From NCBI RefSeq assembly GCF_900177815.1, contig NZ_FXAZ01000008.1, forward strand, positions 203,338-267,337: DNA of 64,000 bases, written 5' to 3'. Source of the DNA: Paenibacillus aquistagni. GTDB lineage: Bacteria > Bacillota > Bacilli > Paenibacillales > Paenibacillaceae. Numbering within the stretch: the stretch's first letter is position 1; each line of letters opens with the position of its first letter. This document shows positions 31,701-40,275 of this stretch, piece after piece. The notes beneath the pieces were generated by a model. That model saw nothing but the letters and a program-made list of their open reading frames with translations. It was not told the origin of the DNA and did not search any database. A program made the translations under genes and the position numbers.

Positions 31701-34700
31701 ACGGTATATGCCGCAAGCAGCACCATATACAGCGTCGTTCCTCTTTGGGCAGCGAGCTGCTTCAAACCTTCGTTCGTTGCCTCGTTCACGAAGGACGTTA
31801 GCGTTTGTCCCTCAAAGCTCTGCACGGCAGGACGCGGATAGTCCGTTGGCATTTCCAGAACCGGCAGCTCGCCTCGGTAACGGTCCAGCCAGTAAGCTTC
31901 CTCGCGTTTCAACTGCACTTTTTGCTCATCCGACTGCTGCCATACCGCATAGTCCTTGTATTGAATGCGCAAAGGATCTAATGACTCGCCGCCGTACAGA
32001 CGAACGAGTTCCTCGACTAACACGTCCATCGAAACCCCGTCAGAGACGATGTGATGCATGTCGAACATCAGCAAATAACGTTCGGCTGCCAGCTCTACGA
32101 GCTCTGCACGCAACAGCGGAGGCTTCGCCAAGTCGAAAGCCCGGATGAAGGACTGCACGACTTTAGGCGCTTCTTCCTCGCTCGCATGACGATACTCAAC
32201 AACAAAGTCGACGCTCTCGTAAATGCGCTGTACGGCTTCGCCTTGTACGATCTCAAAGCCGGTTCGCAGCGTTTCATGCCGTGCGATCAATCCGCGGAAA
32301 GCCTTCTCCAGCAGGCTACGGCCAATCGCTCCTTCGAGCAGCAGCACACCCGGCATGTTGTAGCTCTGATCGGCCCCTTCCAGCTGATTCAGGATAAACA
32401 GCCGTTTCTGAGCTGAGGAAAGCGGATAATAGGCTCTTGCGTCTGCCAGCGGAATCGACGAGAACGACTGCTCTCCGATCCGGGAGATGGCGAGGGCCAT
32501 CTCTTCGATCGTCGAGTAGCGGAATACGTCGCGCAGAGGCAGCTCGACGTTCAGCTCCTGATGCACCTTGCTCACCAGTGTCGTCGCCCGCAGGGAATGG
32601 CCGCCCAGGTCGAAGAAGTTGTCATGAACCCCAATGTGCACTAGTCCGAGCACGCTCTTCCAAATTCCGGCCAAGCTGGCTTCCAGCGCAGTCCGAGGCG
32701 GAGTCCGTCCTTCCCCCGGCTGCAAACTCTCCTCTGGCGCCGGAAGAGATCGGCGGTCGACCTTGCCGTTCGTCGTCAGCGGGAGCCGCTCCAACTGAAT
32801 CAGGTACGCCGGGATCATATAGGCCGGCAGTTCCTGGGAAAGCACGTTCTTCAGCTCGGTCGCCGAAAGCTCGCAGTCCGCTTCATAATAGGCGCAAAGC
32901 TGCTTCTCGCCGGAGGCGTTTTCCCGCGCAAATACCGTCGATTTCCGAATTCCCTCCACTTTCTGAAGCTGAGCTTCAATCTCGCCCAGCTCAATGCGGA
33001 AGCCGCGGATTTTTACTTGGTCGTCCGTTCGTCCCACATATTCAATCGTTCCGTCCGGCAGCCATTTCGCCAAATCCCCCGTCCGGTACATGCGCTCTCC
33101 CGGCACAAACGGATTGTCTACAAATTTCTCCGCCGTCAACTCCGCTCGGTTATTGTAGCCCCGTACCAAGCCTTCTCCGCCGACGCAAAGCTCCCCGACC
33201 ACGCCGATCGGCAGCAGCTTATTCCGGCTGTCGACGATATACACCATCGTATTGCTGATCGGCCGTCCAATGGGTACAGTAGCCGCCGACTCCTCGACGA
33301 AGTCGACCGGAAGGTACGTGGTATAGACCGTGCTTTCCGACGGGCCGTACAGATGGTTGAGCCTGCCCGGTCCGATATGGGCGAGCGCTTTATGCACATG
33401 GCGGACCGACACGCGCTCTCCCCCGAACAAAATCGCTCGGACATCCCGCAGGCAGTCTACGTTCACATCTACAAGTGTGTTGAAAAAAGCTGTCGTAATC
33501 AGCATGACCGAGATGCGTTCGCGCTGGATGAGCTCCGCCAGACGGCCGATTTCCAGCAAAGTCTCGCGAGGAACCAGCACGAGCCGCGCCCCATTGGTCA
33601 AAGCGCCGAAAATATCAAAGATCGCTCCGTCGAACGAATAGCTGGAAAGCTGGAGGACATGATCCCGCTCGGTGATGTCGATATAATTCGTATTTCGCAC
33701 GATCCGCACGATGTTGCGGTGCGTAACAAGGTTGCCTTTCGGCTTGCCCGTCGTGCCTGACGTATAGATAATGCAGGCCAGATCTGTCGCTTCAGTGCCA
33801 GGGCTTAGATTGGTGCCGTCCTCGTGATAGAAGGACTCGTCATCTAGTAAGATCACGGAGTCCGAACCCGCCAGACGCTCGCGCAAGCGGCTCTGCGTCA
33901 GCATGACCTGGGCCCCCGAATCCTCGATCAAGAAACGGATACGCTCCTCGGGATATTCCGGATCAATCGGTACGTAAGCCGCTCCAGCTTTGTGTGCCGC
34001 CAGCATGCCCACCACCATTTCGATGGAGCGCTCAGCCATAATGGCGACCAGACAGCCCTTGGATATCCCGTGGCTACGCAAGGTACGGGCAAGGCGGTTG
34101 ACGCGTTCGTTCAGCTCGCGGTAGGTCAGCTCTTGCTCGTTCAACGAGATGGCGGCTGCATCCGGGATGCGCTCCGCTTGCTCTTCGAACAATTGAATGA
34201 GCGTCTTCCCGCGCGGGAATTTCGTGGTCGTGTTGTTAAAACGTCCGAGAAGGTCGGCCTTTTCCACCTCAGTCACAAGTTCCAGCTCGCCCACCGCAAT
34301 ATCCGGGTTATCCGTCACCTGCTCCAGCAGATGGACGAGATGCCCCTTGAGCCGCTCGATGCTGTCTTTATCGAACACTTCGGCGTTAAAGTCGAACCGA
34401 ATTTCGATCTCGGCTCCCGGCACTACGGTCACGTTGAAGTTATAGTTCGTCTGCTCCTCCATCTGAACGTCAGCGATCGTCAGGTCGCCATGCTGCTGGT
34501 CGTCGGCCTGCTCCATCTGCTCGTCCACCGGATAGTTTTCGAAAGCGATGATATGGTTGATCAGGTTCTGCTTTTGTACGCTGCGGGCTTGAATTTCATA
34601 CAGGGGATAGTAAGCATACTGCCCGGATTCCAGCGCCTGCTCTTGGAGCTTCCCCATTAGGTCGGCGAACAGGGTATCCGCTGCGCTTGTAACGCGGACC

Positions 34701-37700
34701 GGAACCGTATTGATGAACAGTCCGATCATAGACTCAATGCCCGGGATTTCCGCCGGTCTTCCGGCCACGACGCTGCCGAATACAGCATCGCTTGTTCCGT
34801 TATATTTTTGCAGCAGCACACCCCAAGCGGCTTGCAGCAGCGTATTGACCGTAACCAGACGTTCTTTCGCCATCCGGTCCATCCGCTTACTCAAGTCCTT
34901 GCCCAGCTCCGCGGTGACGTAATCAGCCGTAAATCTGCCGTTCGGCGCCGGTTCCTTTTGCCCTGGGAGTACGATTTGCCCTTCATACCCTGCCAGAAAT
35001 GCCGTCCAATAGCCGGATGCCGCCTGATCATCCTGATTCTCCAACCATTCGATATAAGCGCCATAATCCGACCCCTTATCTCCTACTGGTTGCTTCCCGG
35101 AGGTCAAAGCCGAGTATATCTCGAACAGCTCCTGCGTCAGCTGAGCCAGGCACCAGCCATCCATCAAAATATGCTGGAAACTCCACAGCACATGATAACT
35201 TTGCTCTTCGGTACGCAGAATCGTAAATCGAACGAGCGCGTCATGTTCCATGTCGAAGCCGCGAAGCTTGTCATGCTCAGCCTTTTTATCCAAATACGCT
35301 TGTTTCTCGTCCGCATCCAAATAAAGCAGCTCTTCATATTCAAAGCCGACCGGCTTGTCGCGGTAAATGATTTGCAGCGGTTCGCCCGCTGGTCCTTTCA
35401 CAAAATTCGCCCGCAGCACCAGATGACGTTTCGCAAGCTCCATCCAGCTCCTCTCAAAAAGCTGAACGTCGAGCGCTCCTTGCATCGTAAAGCGCGTCTG
35501 TTCGAAATAAGCGGCCGTTTGCCGGTCAAGCGCGCTGTGGAACCACATGCCCTTCTGCATCGGCGTAAGCGAGTAAATATTTTCGATTTCCCCGACATGG
35601 CCCAAGCGCTGGCCGATTTGCTCCAATTCCGCGATGGTCAAGCCTTTAAATTGCACGTCGCTCGGCGTCAATTCGGTGTTCTCTTTGCCTGCGCAGTGGA
35701 TAATGAGCTCTCGGAGACTTTGCTCAAGCTGATGAGCGAAGCTTTCCATCGTTTCCTTGCGATACTGCTTGCGGCTGTAGCTGAGATCGAGCGATAGAGC
35801 ACCGTCCAGCACCATGCCGTTGATATCCAGCACAAAGCTGCGGGCCTGCCGGTCGCTGGTCGGGCTGCCGCTGGAATAAGGAGATATGCCCATCTCATCC
35901 TGGTTGACATCGTCGTCGAATTGGCCGAGGTAGTTAAAATTAATTTCCGGCTCTGCGCCCCAGACAAAGCCGTCCTCCAATTTGGAGAGATAGCGGCATA
36001 TGCCGTACCCAAGCCCCTTGTTCGGAATGCAGCGCAAGCTTTCTTTGACTTGTTTAATCTGATAGGCCATATCCCGGTCGGTTTCCTGCTCCAAGACGAC
36101 CGGAAACTTAGTCGTAAACCAGCCAACGGTGCGCGTGATGTCGATATCCGTTCCGATCGATTCGCGTCCGTGTCCTTCGAGATTGATCCGCACCCGTTCG
36201 TGTCCCGTCCACTTGCGAAGGGCTATGCCGAGCGCCGTTACCAAAATATCGTTCATCTCGGTGTTGTAGGCCCGGTGAACCCGCTTCAGCAGCAGCTCCG
36301 TTTCTTCGGGAGTCAAGCGGACGAACAGCGATTCGCTGTCCTGCTGCGTCGTAACGTCCGCCTCCAGATCCTTTGGCAATGTCGGAACCACAATTTGTTC
36401 CACGCTCTGCCAGTAGGTGCGTTCCTTCGACATCTCCGGGCTTTGCGCGTAAGCGGCCAACTGCTCGGACCAAGTGCGGTACGCATCCGTTTTCGCCGGG
36501 AAACGAATATCGTCGCTTTTGCCGGCCTGCTCGTAACCCGAAGCGAAATCCTCCATCAAAATGCGCCAAGACACGCCGTCCACCACTGCATGATGAACCG
36601 CGAGCAGCAAATGATCGCCGTCCGCGCACCGGAACAGTCCCGCCTTCACGAGGGGCCCGTTCTCCAGATCGATGCCCGCTTGAATGTCCGTTGCCTTCGC
36701 TTCCACAGCCTGCGCGGTATGCTCCGCACCCTTGAAGTCGAACACGTCCAGCGTGAACAGCAGCCCGCCTCCCTGAATCGCGCGATTCAGCGCGCTAAAC
36801 CCTTGTTCCGTCTTGCGGAACACCATCCGCAAGGCGTCATGATGCTCGGTCAGCTTTTGCAGCACCTGACGCACCGTCTCTTCGTTGAAGCGTTCCTTCC
36901 GGTACAGCATTACCGATTGGTTAAAATGATGCGGGTCTGCAAAGGAGCTCTCGAAAAACCAATGCTGAATTGGTGTCAGCGCCGCTTCACCCGATATTTC
37001 GCCTTGATCAATGGTACGTCCGATCGGTTTCACATGCAGGCTGAGCTGTGAGATCGTCGGATATTTGAACAAATCCCGGATTTCCAGCTTGTACCCGGCT
37101 TGATGAAGCCTTGAAGATACTTGAATGGACTTGATCGAGTCTCCGCCTAGCTCAAAGAAATGATCCGTTACCCCAACGCGATCGGCGTTCAATACCGCCT
37201 GCCACACATCGGCAAGCGTCCGCTCGGCTTCATTGCGGGGAGCTACGTATGCGCCGCTGCTCAGCGCGTTTCCTTCCGGGGCGGGCAAAGCCTTGCGGTC
37301 GATTTTGTCGTTCGGCGTAAGTGGCATTCGCGGAAGCTGAACAAAATGCGCCGGAATCATATAATTCGGCAATTTTTGCGCCAGCGCGCTTCTCAGCTCG
37401 CCGAGCGTAAGCGGGCGGCCTGCGACCAGGTAAGCGCACAGTTCTTGCCCACTCTTGCCTTCCCGCGCGATTACGATCGTCTCCTGCACGGCGTCGATCT
37501 TCAGAAGCTGCTCTTCGATCTCGCCGATCTCGATCCGGAAGCCACGAATTTTGACCTGATGGTCGATCCGGCCCAAATACTCGATATTTCCGTCCGGCAG
37601 CCAGCGGGCCAGATCTCCCGTACGGTAAAGGCGTTCTCCCGGCGCAAACGGATGCTCCACGAACTTCTCTGCCGTCAGCTCCGGTTGGTTCAGGTAACCT

Positions 37701-39499
37701 CTCGCAAGTCCCACACCTGCTACGCACAGCTCGCCGTCCACTCCCGGAGGCACAAGCTGCAGGTGGGCATCCAAAATAAAAATTCGGTGATTGGCCAACG
37801 GGCGCCCGATCGGAATGACTCTGCGCTCCGTCTGCTCCTCGTCTGCATCCCAAAGCGTTGTAACAATCGAAGCCTCAGTAGGACCGTAAGCATTGAAATA
37901 GCGAACCTTCGCTTTCCATTGCTGAACGAATTCGGCCGATACCGCCGAACCTCCCGTTACGAGCTTCGTTAAGCTGGGGAGGCGATCCGGGTCCAAATAT
38001 GCGCTGTACGTCGGAGGCAAGATCGCCGCCGTTATCGCATGCTCGTTCATATAACGCTCGAACAGGCGGGTATCGAGAATCGTCTCAGCCGTCGGAATGT
38101 ACAAAGCCGCGCCAAAATAGAGCGCTTTGAACATTTCCCAGCAGGATGCGTCGAATGACAGGCTAGCGAATTGAACGATCCGGTCATGCTCCGTGATGCC
38201 CAGTCTGTCCGCGAACATCAGTTTCAAGCTGACCAAACCGCGATGCTCCAGCATGACCCCTTTGGGTTTGCCCGTCGTACCTGATGTATAGATGACATAA
38301 GCCAGGTCATTCGGACCACTGGCCGGCTCCAGGTTCGAGCCATCGGCGCTGTAGGCCTGCTCGTCATCCAGCGCCAACACGGTCCCTTGGAACGGCACCT
38401 GCTGCTGGAGCTCCCTTTGAGTCAACAGCAGCTGCGCGTTCGAGTTCTCCAGAATGTAGCGGATGCGTTCTTTCGGGTATTCGGGGTCGATTGGCACATA
38501 GGCACCGCCAGCTTTCAGAACCGCTAGAATGCCAACGACCGTCTCCAGCGATCTCCTGGTCATCAAGCCTACGAGCTGATTGGGCTGCACGCCGACTGAT
38601 CGCAGCGTCCGCGCCAGCCGGTTCGCCCGTTCGTTCAGCTCCGCGTACGAAAGCCGCCTCCCCTCAAAGACAACCGCCGTCGCTTCGGGCACCCGCTTCG
38701 CCTGCTCCTCCACGAGCTGATGAATCGTCTGATCACGGGGATAGTCCATCTCGGTATCGTTAAAGCTTTGCAGCAATTGAAATTTCTCGTCCTCCGACAG
38801 CATGTCCGCCTGCACGATGTCCAGCTCCAACTCGTGAAGCCCCACGGCCAGCAGGCGATTCAGATGGCCGACGACCCGAGTCATGAACTCGGAGTCATAT
38901 AAATGCTCGTTATATGACAGCTCTAGCTGTATCGTTCCGCCGGTTAAGCTGAATGCAAAGGAACAATCCGTGACCACGTTTTGCCCAATTTCGTGCAGAT
39001 GGAGCTCTTTAAGGGATACTAGCGTATGGATGACGGGTATCCCGTCCGCAACTTGCAGGTCCAGCTTCTCCGTCATTTTCAAGAACGGAATATGTTGATG
39101 CTGAATCGCTTCCGGCAAGGAAGTCCTCAGCTCGCTCAGAAGCGTTTTAAATGTCGCACCCGCTGAAAGCAAGCTTTTCAAAATGACCGTATGATTAACG
39201 GATCGGCGCGACTCCGCCTTGTTCCGTACAATCGGCATGCCGACCAGAATGTCAGAAGCACCTGTATATTTATGCAAGAGTGACTGAACACCGGCGAGCA
39301 GAATCATAAAAGCGGCCAGTGGAGCGCCCTTGCTCATTTGAAGGACGCGCTGCGCCGCTTTCTCCGAAAGAGAACCGCCGACGGTACTCATAATGGGCGC
39401 CTGGGAGCTCGGAGCCTTGCTGTAAGGCAGCCGCGTCAAGGTATAATCGTCGCTACCGAATTTTTCGTTCCAATACAACGTTTCTTTTTCAAAAGCCAC
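24377..39499 (-). CDS. pmxA: Polymyxin-type NRPS, four modules plus terminal C domain (PmxA-like)
   Basis: This synthetase of about 5,040 residues adds positions 6-9. Order is half-C, A-T-E, C-A-T, C-A-T, C-A-T, C. Pocket codes read by hand are DAWIVGAIVK (Phe/Leu-type, then epimerase), DGFLLGLVYK (Leu/Ile-type), DVGEISAIDK (Dab) and DVGEISAIDK (Dab), matching D-Phe/D-Leu6, Leu7, Dab8, Dab9 of polymyxin B/E. The protein ends in a complete C domain without its own A domain, which should condense onto Thr10 of the next protein. I chose GTG 39499 as start: it follows AAGGGA nine bases upstream, and the resulting N-terminus (FEKExxYW) mirrors that of the PmxB-like protein. The frame is open to a TTG at 39730 with a more distant GGAGG, so an extra 77 residues are possible. 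Homologues are about 4,950 residues. Confidence 0.93.
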   Translation of the reverse strand: MAFEKETLYWNEKFGSDDYTLTRLPYSKAPSSQAPIMSTVGGSLSEKAAQRVLQMSKGAPLAAFMILLAGVQSLLHKYTGASDILVGMPIVRNKAESRRSVNHTVILKSLLSAGATFKTLLSELRTSLPEAIQHQHIPFLKMTEKLDLQVADGIPVIHTLVSLKELHLHEIGQNVVTDCSFAFSLTGGTIQLELSYNEHLYDSEFMTRVVGHLNRLLAVGLHELELDIVQADMLSEDEKFQLLQSFNDTEMDYPRDQTIHQLVEEQAKRVPEATAVVFEGRRLSYAELNERANRLARTLRSVGVQPNQLVGLMTRRSLETVVGILAVLKAGGAYVPIDPEYPKERIRYILENSNAQLLLTQRELQQQVPFQGTVLALDDEQAYSADGSNLEPASGPNDLAYVIYTSGTTGKPKGVMLEHRGLVSLKLMFADRLGITEHDRIVQFASLSFDASCWEMFKALYFGAALYIPTAETILDTRLFERYMNEHAITAAILPPTYSAYLDPDRLPSLTKLVTGGSAVSAEFVQQWKAKVRYFNAYGPTEASIVTTLWDADEEQTERRVIPIGRPLANHRIFILDAHLQLVPPGVDGELCVAGVGLARGYLNQPELTAEKFVEHPFAPGERLYRTGDLARWLPDGNIEYLGRIDHQVKIRGFRIEIGEIEEQLLKIDAVQETIVIAREGKSGQELCAYLVAGRPLTLGELRSALAQKLPNYMIPAHFVQLPRMPLTPNDKIDRKALPAPEGNALSSGAYVAPRNEAERTLADVWQAVLNADRVGVTDHFFELGGDSIKSIQVSSRLHQAGYKLEIRDLFKYPTISQLSLHVKPIGRTIDQGEISGEAALTPIQHWFFESSFADPHHFNQSVMLYRKERFNEETVRQVLQKLTEHHDALRMVFRKTEQGFSALNRAIQGGGLLFTLDVFDFKGAEHTAQAVEAKATDIQAGIDLENGPLVKAGLFRCADGDHLLLAVHHAVVDGVSWRILMEDFASGYEQAGKSDDIRFPAKTDAYRTWSEQLAAYAQSPEMSKERTYWQSVEQIVVPTLPKDLEADVTTQQDSESLFVRLTPEETELLLKRVHRAYNTEMNDILVTALGIALRKWTGHERVRINLEGHGRESIGTDIDITRTVGWFTTKFPVVLEQETDRDMAYQIKQVKESLRCIPNKGLGYGICRYLSKLEDGFVWGAEPEINFNYLGQFDDDVNQDEMGISPYSSGSPTSDRQARSFVLDINGMVLDGALSLDLSYSRKQYRKETMESFAHQLEQSLRELIIHCAGKENTELTPSDVQFKGLTIAELEQIGQRLGHVGEIENIYSLTPMQKGMWFHSALDRQTAAYFEQTRFTMQGALDVQLFERSWMELAKRHLVLRANFVKGPAGEPLQIIYRDKPVGFEYEELLYLDADEKQAYLDKKAEHDKLRGFDMEHDALVRFTILRTEEQSYHVLWSFQHILMDGWCLAQLTQELFEIYSALTSGKQPVGDKGSDYGAYIEWLENQDDQAASGYWTAFLAGYEGQIVLPGQKEPAPNGRFTADYVTAELGKDLSKRMDRMAKERLVTVNTLLQAAWGVLLQKYNGTSDAVFGSVVAGRPAEIPGIESMIGLFINTVPVRVTSAADTLFADLMGKLQEQALESGQYAYYPLYEIQARSVQKQNLINHIIAFENYPVDEQMEQADDQQHGDLTIADVQMEEQTNYNFNVTVVPGAEIEIRFDFNAEVFDKDSIERLKGHLVHLLEQVTDNPDIAVGELELVTEVEKADLLGRFNNTTTKFPRGKTLIQLFEEQAERIPDAAAISLNEQELTYRELNERVNRLARTLRSHGISKGCLVAIMAERSIEMVVGMLAAHKAGAAYVPIDPEYPEERIRFLIEDSGAQVMLTQSRLRERLAGSDSVILLDDESFYHEDGTNLSPGTEATDLACIIYTSGTTGKPKGNLVTHRNIVRIVRNTNYIDITERDHVLQLSSYSFDGAIFDIFGALTNGARLVLVPRETLLEIGRLAELIQRERISVMLITTAFFNTLVDVNVDCLRDVRAILFGGERVSVRHVHKALAHIGPGRLNHLYGPSESTVYTTYLPVDFVEESAATVPIGRPISNTMVYIVDSRNKLLPIGVVGELCVGGEGLVRGYNNRAELTAEKFVDNPFVPGERMYRTGDLAKWLPDGTIEYVGRTDDQVKIRGFRIELGEIEAQLQKVEGIRKSTVFARENASGEKQLCAYYEADCELSATELKNVLSQELPAYMIPAYLIQLERLPLTTNGKVDRRSLPAPEESLQPGEGRTPPRTALEASLAGIWKSVLGLVHIGVHDNFFDLGGHSLRATTLVSKVHQELNVELPLRDVFRYSTIEEMALAISRIGEQSFSSIPLADARAYYPLSSAQKRLFILNQLEGADQSYNMPGVLLLEGAIGRSLLEKAFRGLIARHETLRTGFEIVQGEAVQRIYESVDFVVEYRHASEEEAPKVVQSFIRAFDLAKPPLLRAELVELAAERYLLMFDMHHIVSDGVSMDVLVEELVRLYGGESLDPLRIQYKDYAVWQQSDEQKVQLKREEAYWLDRYRGELPVLEMPTDYPRPAVQSFEGQTLTSFVNEATNEGLKQLAAQRGTTLYMVLLAAYTVLLHKYTGQEDVIVGTSIAGRTHGDTQPLIGMFVNTLALRNYPASEKSFLSYLEEVKETTLGAYEHQNYPFEELVDNVQISRDLSRNPLFDTMFSLQNLEETEFELEGLKLSPYPSEYGMAKFDLSVDVTEENGGLECSFEFATALYKESTIRRLSTHFGHLLAAIASRPDAKIAELNLLTAEEKEQILGTFNPAQPEAAPAAAFHRLFEEQAERTPETEAVVYENDRLTYAQLNERANRLAATLRASGIGRETIVGILAERSVDLLVAVLAVWKAGGAYVPLDPDYPAERVRFMLEDSGAKVLLTQTALRERAEVWLGEEELALAVVLYLDDEASYSEERANAPIDSDMVSDMISGKFSSMLFDTALGKLSGMVSGKLTGAVADGDGYGDESHLNVAGMGNFHEACPEDLAYVIYTSGTTGKPKGVMIEHRSLVNTAAGYRREYRLDQFPVRLLQLASFSFDVFVGDIARTLYNGGTMVIVPQDDRIDPSRLHYWMERERVTIFESTPALIVPFMEYVHEQGLDISGMELLITSSDSCSVADYRTLQERFGSLFRIINAYGVTEAAIDSSFYDEELTKLPQTGHVPIGKAWLNAKFYIVDAHLNPVPVGVLGELVIGGVGVARGYLNRPELSKEKFVDSPFAAGERLYRTGDLARWMEDGNVDFIGRIDYQAKIRGYRIETGEIESQLLRVEGVREAVVLVRSDAIGQKVLCAYYTPDTGAELAVNDLRSALAQELPGYMIPSYFVELERLPLTPNGKIDRKALPAPEGEAGSGTEYVVPRNELETKLAAIWQEVLGLTKEIGVYDNFFDIGGHSLRATTLVSKIHKELNMDLPLRDVFLHSTIESMAVAISRLEEKTFVAIPVADDREVYPQSFAQKRLFILNQLEGAELSYNMPEAMLLEGALDRPRFEEAFRKLVARHEVLRTGFEMVDGEASQRIYQDVNLAVEFYRADEQEAEEAIRRFVRPFDLAKPPLLRVGLVEQAPERHILMYDMHHIISDGVSMEIFVEEFVRLYGGEQLEPLRIQYKDYTIWQHSDEQKERLERQEAYWLDMFQGELPVLEMPTDYPRPAVQSYDGQTLEFFLDASKTDGLKQLASETGTTLFMVLLAAYNVLLHKYSGQEDVIVGTPIAGRNHGDVQPLIGMFLNTLAIRSYPASDKTFLTYLNEVKETTLHAFEHQNYPFEQLVDKVQVTRDLSRNPLFDTMFTMQNTENEEFELEGFRLIPYPSVLDTAKFDISLDVGEENGGLDYSFEYATALYKRETIERLAKHYEQLLVTIVSRPDAKIAELNLLTAEEEEHILCAFNPNQSEAVPAVAFHRLFEEQAERTPEETAVVYENDRLTYAQLNERANRLASTLRASGIGRETIVGILAERSVDLLVAVLAVWKAGGAYVPLDPDYPAERVRFMLEDSGTKVLLTQTALQERAEAWLGEEELALAAVFYLDDEASYSEVRANVRMGSDKLSGIVSEEQTNAPMGSDKLSGMISVKPKNAPSGSDMVSSMISGKLTGAVDYGDGDECQLNVAGMGSFHEARQEDLAYVIYTSGTTGKPKGVMIEHRSLVNTAAGYRREYRLDQFPVRLLQLASFSFDVFVGDIARTLYNGGTMVIVPKDDRIDPSRLHYWMERERITIFESTPALIVPFMEYVHEQGLDISGMELLITSSDSCSVADYRTLQERFGSSFRIINAYGVTEAAIDSSFYDEELMKLPQTGHVPIGKAWLNAKFYIVDAHLNPVPVGVLGELVIGGVGVARGYLNRLELTEEKFVDSPFAAGERLYRTGDLARWMEDGNVDFIGRIDNQAKIRGYRVETGEIESQLLRVEGVREAVVLVRSDANGQKALCAYYTPHTGAELTVSDLRGALAQELPGYMIPSYFVELERLPLTPNGKIDRKALPAPEGEAGSGTEYVAPRNELEIKLAEIWQEVLGLAKEIGVHDNFFDIGGHSLRATMLAGKVFKELKVNLPLRDVFRHSTIAAMAEAIARMERREHEAIPQVEEREYYPLSSAQKRLFIQHTLDGADQLYNMPELVQVEGEFDLNRLEAALRKLITRHESLRTGFENVKGEAVQRIYPQVDFAIEHHQADQEDTAQIEQIVRSFVRPFDLGKPPLLRAGVIELEPKLHILLFDMHHIVSDGVSMAIVMDEFSSFYAGEELSPLRIHYKDYAVWQQSKAHRERIERQEAYWLQTFEGELPREDLPIDYERSAVRSYEGAHQEFDVEASLSLRLRELAAESESTLFMVLLAAYTVLLSKYSGQEDVIVGTPVAGRTNADLEPVIGMFVNTLALRNRPSGDKTFLSYLEDVKETALGAFENQDYPFEELVERLNVKREPGRFPLFDAVFDLQNIEERDAELEGISLKNYELDHLEEAKFDLTLFMYENNGALSGGFFYATKLFKETMIRTLTEDYLRILSQIADNPQLELSRIECHKPTTGAKSAVDTIEFAF
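25760..29130 (-). other. PmxA module 4 (position 9): C, A (Dab), T
   Basis: Borders are approximate. The C domain has DMHHIISDG. The A domain pocket is DVGEISAIDK (Dab). Its insertion before A3 (about 27,100-27,350) carries the same GSDKLSG repeats as PmxE module 5, and the two A domains are nearly the same sequence. The carrier domain motif reads IGGHSLRA. Confidence 0.85.
29130..32480 (-). other. PmxA module 3 (position 8): C, A (Dab), T
   Basis: Borders are approximate. The C domain has DMHHIVSDG. The A domain pocket is DVGEISAIDK (Dab). Before the A3 motif lies a long insertion (about 30,480-30,690) rich in Ser, Gly, Asp and Lys with VSGKL-type repeats. The carrier domain motif reads IGGHSLRA. 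Confidence 0.85.
32480..35670 (-). other. PmxA module 2 (position 7): C after E, A (Leu/Ile), T
   Basis: Borders are approximate. The C domain has TPMQKGMWFHSAL and FQHILMDG, so the first His of the active-site motif is Gln. The A domain (about 34,260-32,720) pocket is DGFLLGLVYK, an aliphatic code. It is clearly not the Thr code, which argues against polymyxins with Thr at position 7 (A, D, P, S types). Confidence 0.83.
35670..39499 (-). other. PmxA module 1 (position 6): half-C, A (Phe/Leu), T, E
   Basis: Borders are approximate. The first 240 residues are a C-domain C-terminal half without HHxxxDG. The A domain (about 38,770-37,250) has pocket DAWIVGAIVK, close to the phenylalanine code DAWTIAAICK of GrsA; polymyxin position 6 takes D-Phe or D-Leu, and I cannot decide between them from sequence. 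The carrier domain is LGGDSIKSI and the epimerase has VHHAVVDGVSW. Confidence 0.83.
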
Positions 39500-40275
39500 C
39501 TGGATCGTTCCCTTCTCTGCATCGGTAAAAGCAATCCGGCGAAGCATATGGCGCAGCAACGCTACAGCCTTGCTCCCCGCCTTTTTCAAATATGTGAAAA
39601 CAATATCAATGGCTTTCGCCAGGTCACCGCTTCGGTTGCTCAGTTGAACGGATGCGGCAATCCTCTGTCTAGCAGCTGTCCCACTCTGCTCCCATGCGTG
39701 AAAGACAACAAAGAGCAACGCTCTACGCAAGAGATGCGGCTACCTCCGGCTCCTCTGCTTCATATGCTTGCTGCGGACGAACCGCTCGAAGACGGTCTTT
39801 GGTTTAATATTGGGTTCGGAAATGGATTTGGGGATGGACAAGGGATGTTCCTCCCATCGATGTAAAGCTTGCTGTAGGGTTCTGGACGGCCAGCAGGAAG
39901 TCGGCCGTACCTCCGGATTCGGCACCGGAGCTGCCTTTGTCGAAGCCTATGTTTAAGGGGTATGGATACACTATATGTACGAATTTTGTATTCCCCCGCA
40001 GCCCTGGTATGGATAAATAAAGATCTAGCTGCGGGGTAGTGATCTTTTCCTGACGATTAGATATGACGATGGCGCTGCATGAGGCTCAAAGAATGCTCCG
40101 TATGGTATGAACGGGACAGCCTTGGATTAGCGGTGAATTTCATGCTGACTTGAAGGCACCGCAGGCAGCATGGGGAGAAAATCTTCCAATGGGGTAAATA
40201 ATAACATCAGGGACACGCAGCCCCCAGAGGGCACATCCGTGCCTATTGCCGGGGCGGTCACCGGCTTGTCCAAGC
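39500..40275. other. Gap between ectB and pmxA
   Basis: This 776-base gap has no convincing full-size gene. It contains a short TTG-initiated frame (39740-39841, minus strand, 33 residues, basic and helical, GGGAGG eight bases upstream), a 9-bp perfect inverted repeat at 39994-40036, and a small hairpin near 40230-40243. A promoter for pmxA may lie here, but I found no good -35/-10 pair. No clear terminator follows ectB, so read-through into pmxA is possible. Confidence 0.5.
39994..40036. promoter_or_regulatory. Perfect 9-bp inverted repeat upstream of pmxA
   Basis: CCCCGCAGC at 39994-40002 and GCTGCGGGG at 40028-40036 are perfect complements separated by 25 AT-rich bases. It stands about 495 bases upstream of the preferred pmxA start. 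There is no adjacent T-run in either direction, so an operator or an RNA stem is more likely than a terminator. Function is unknown. Confidence 0.4.
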
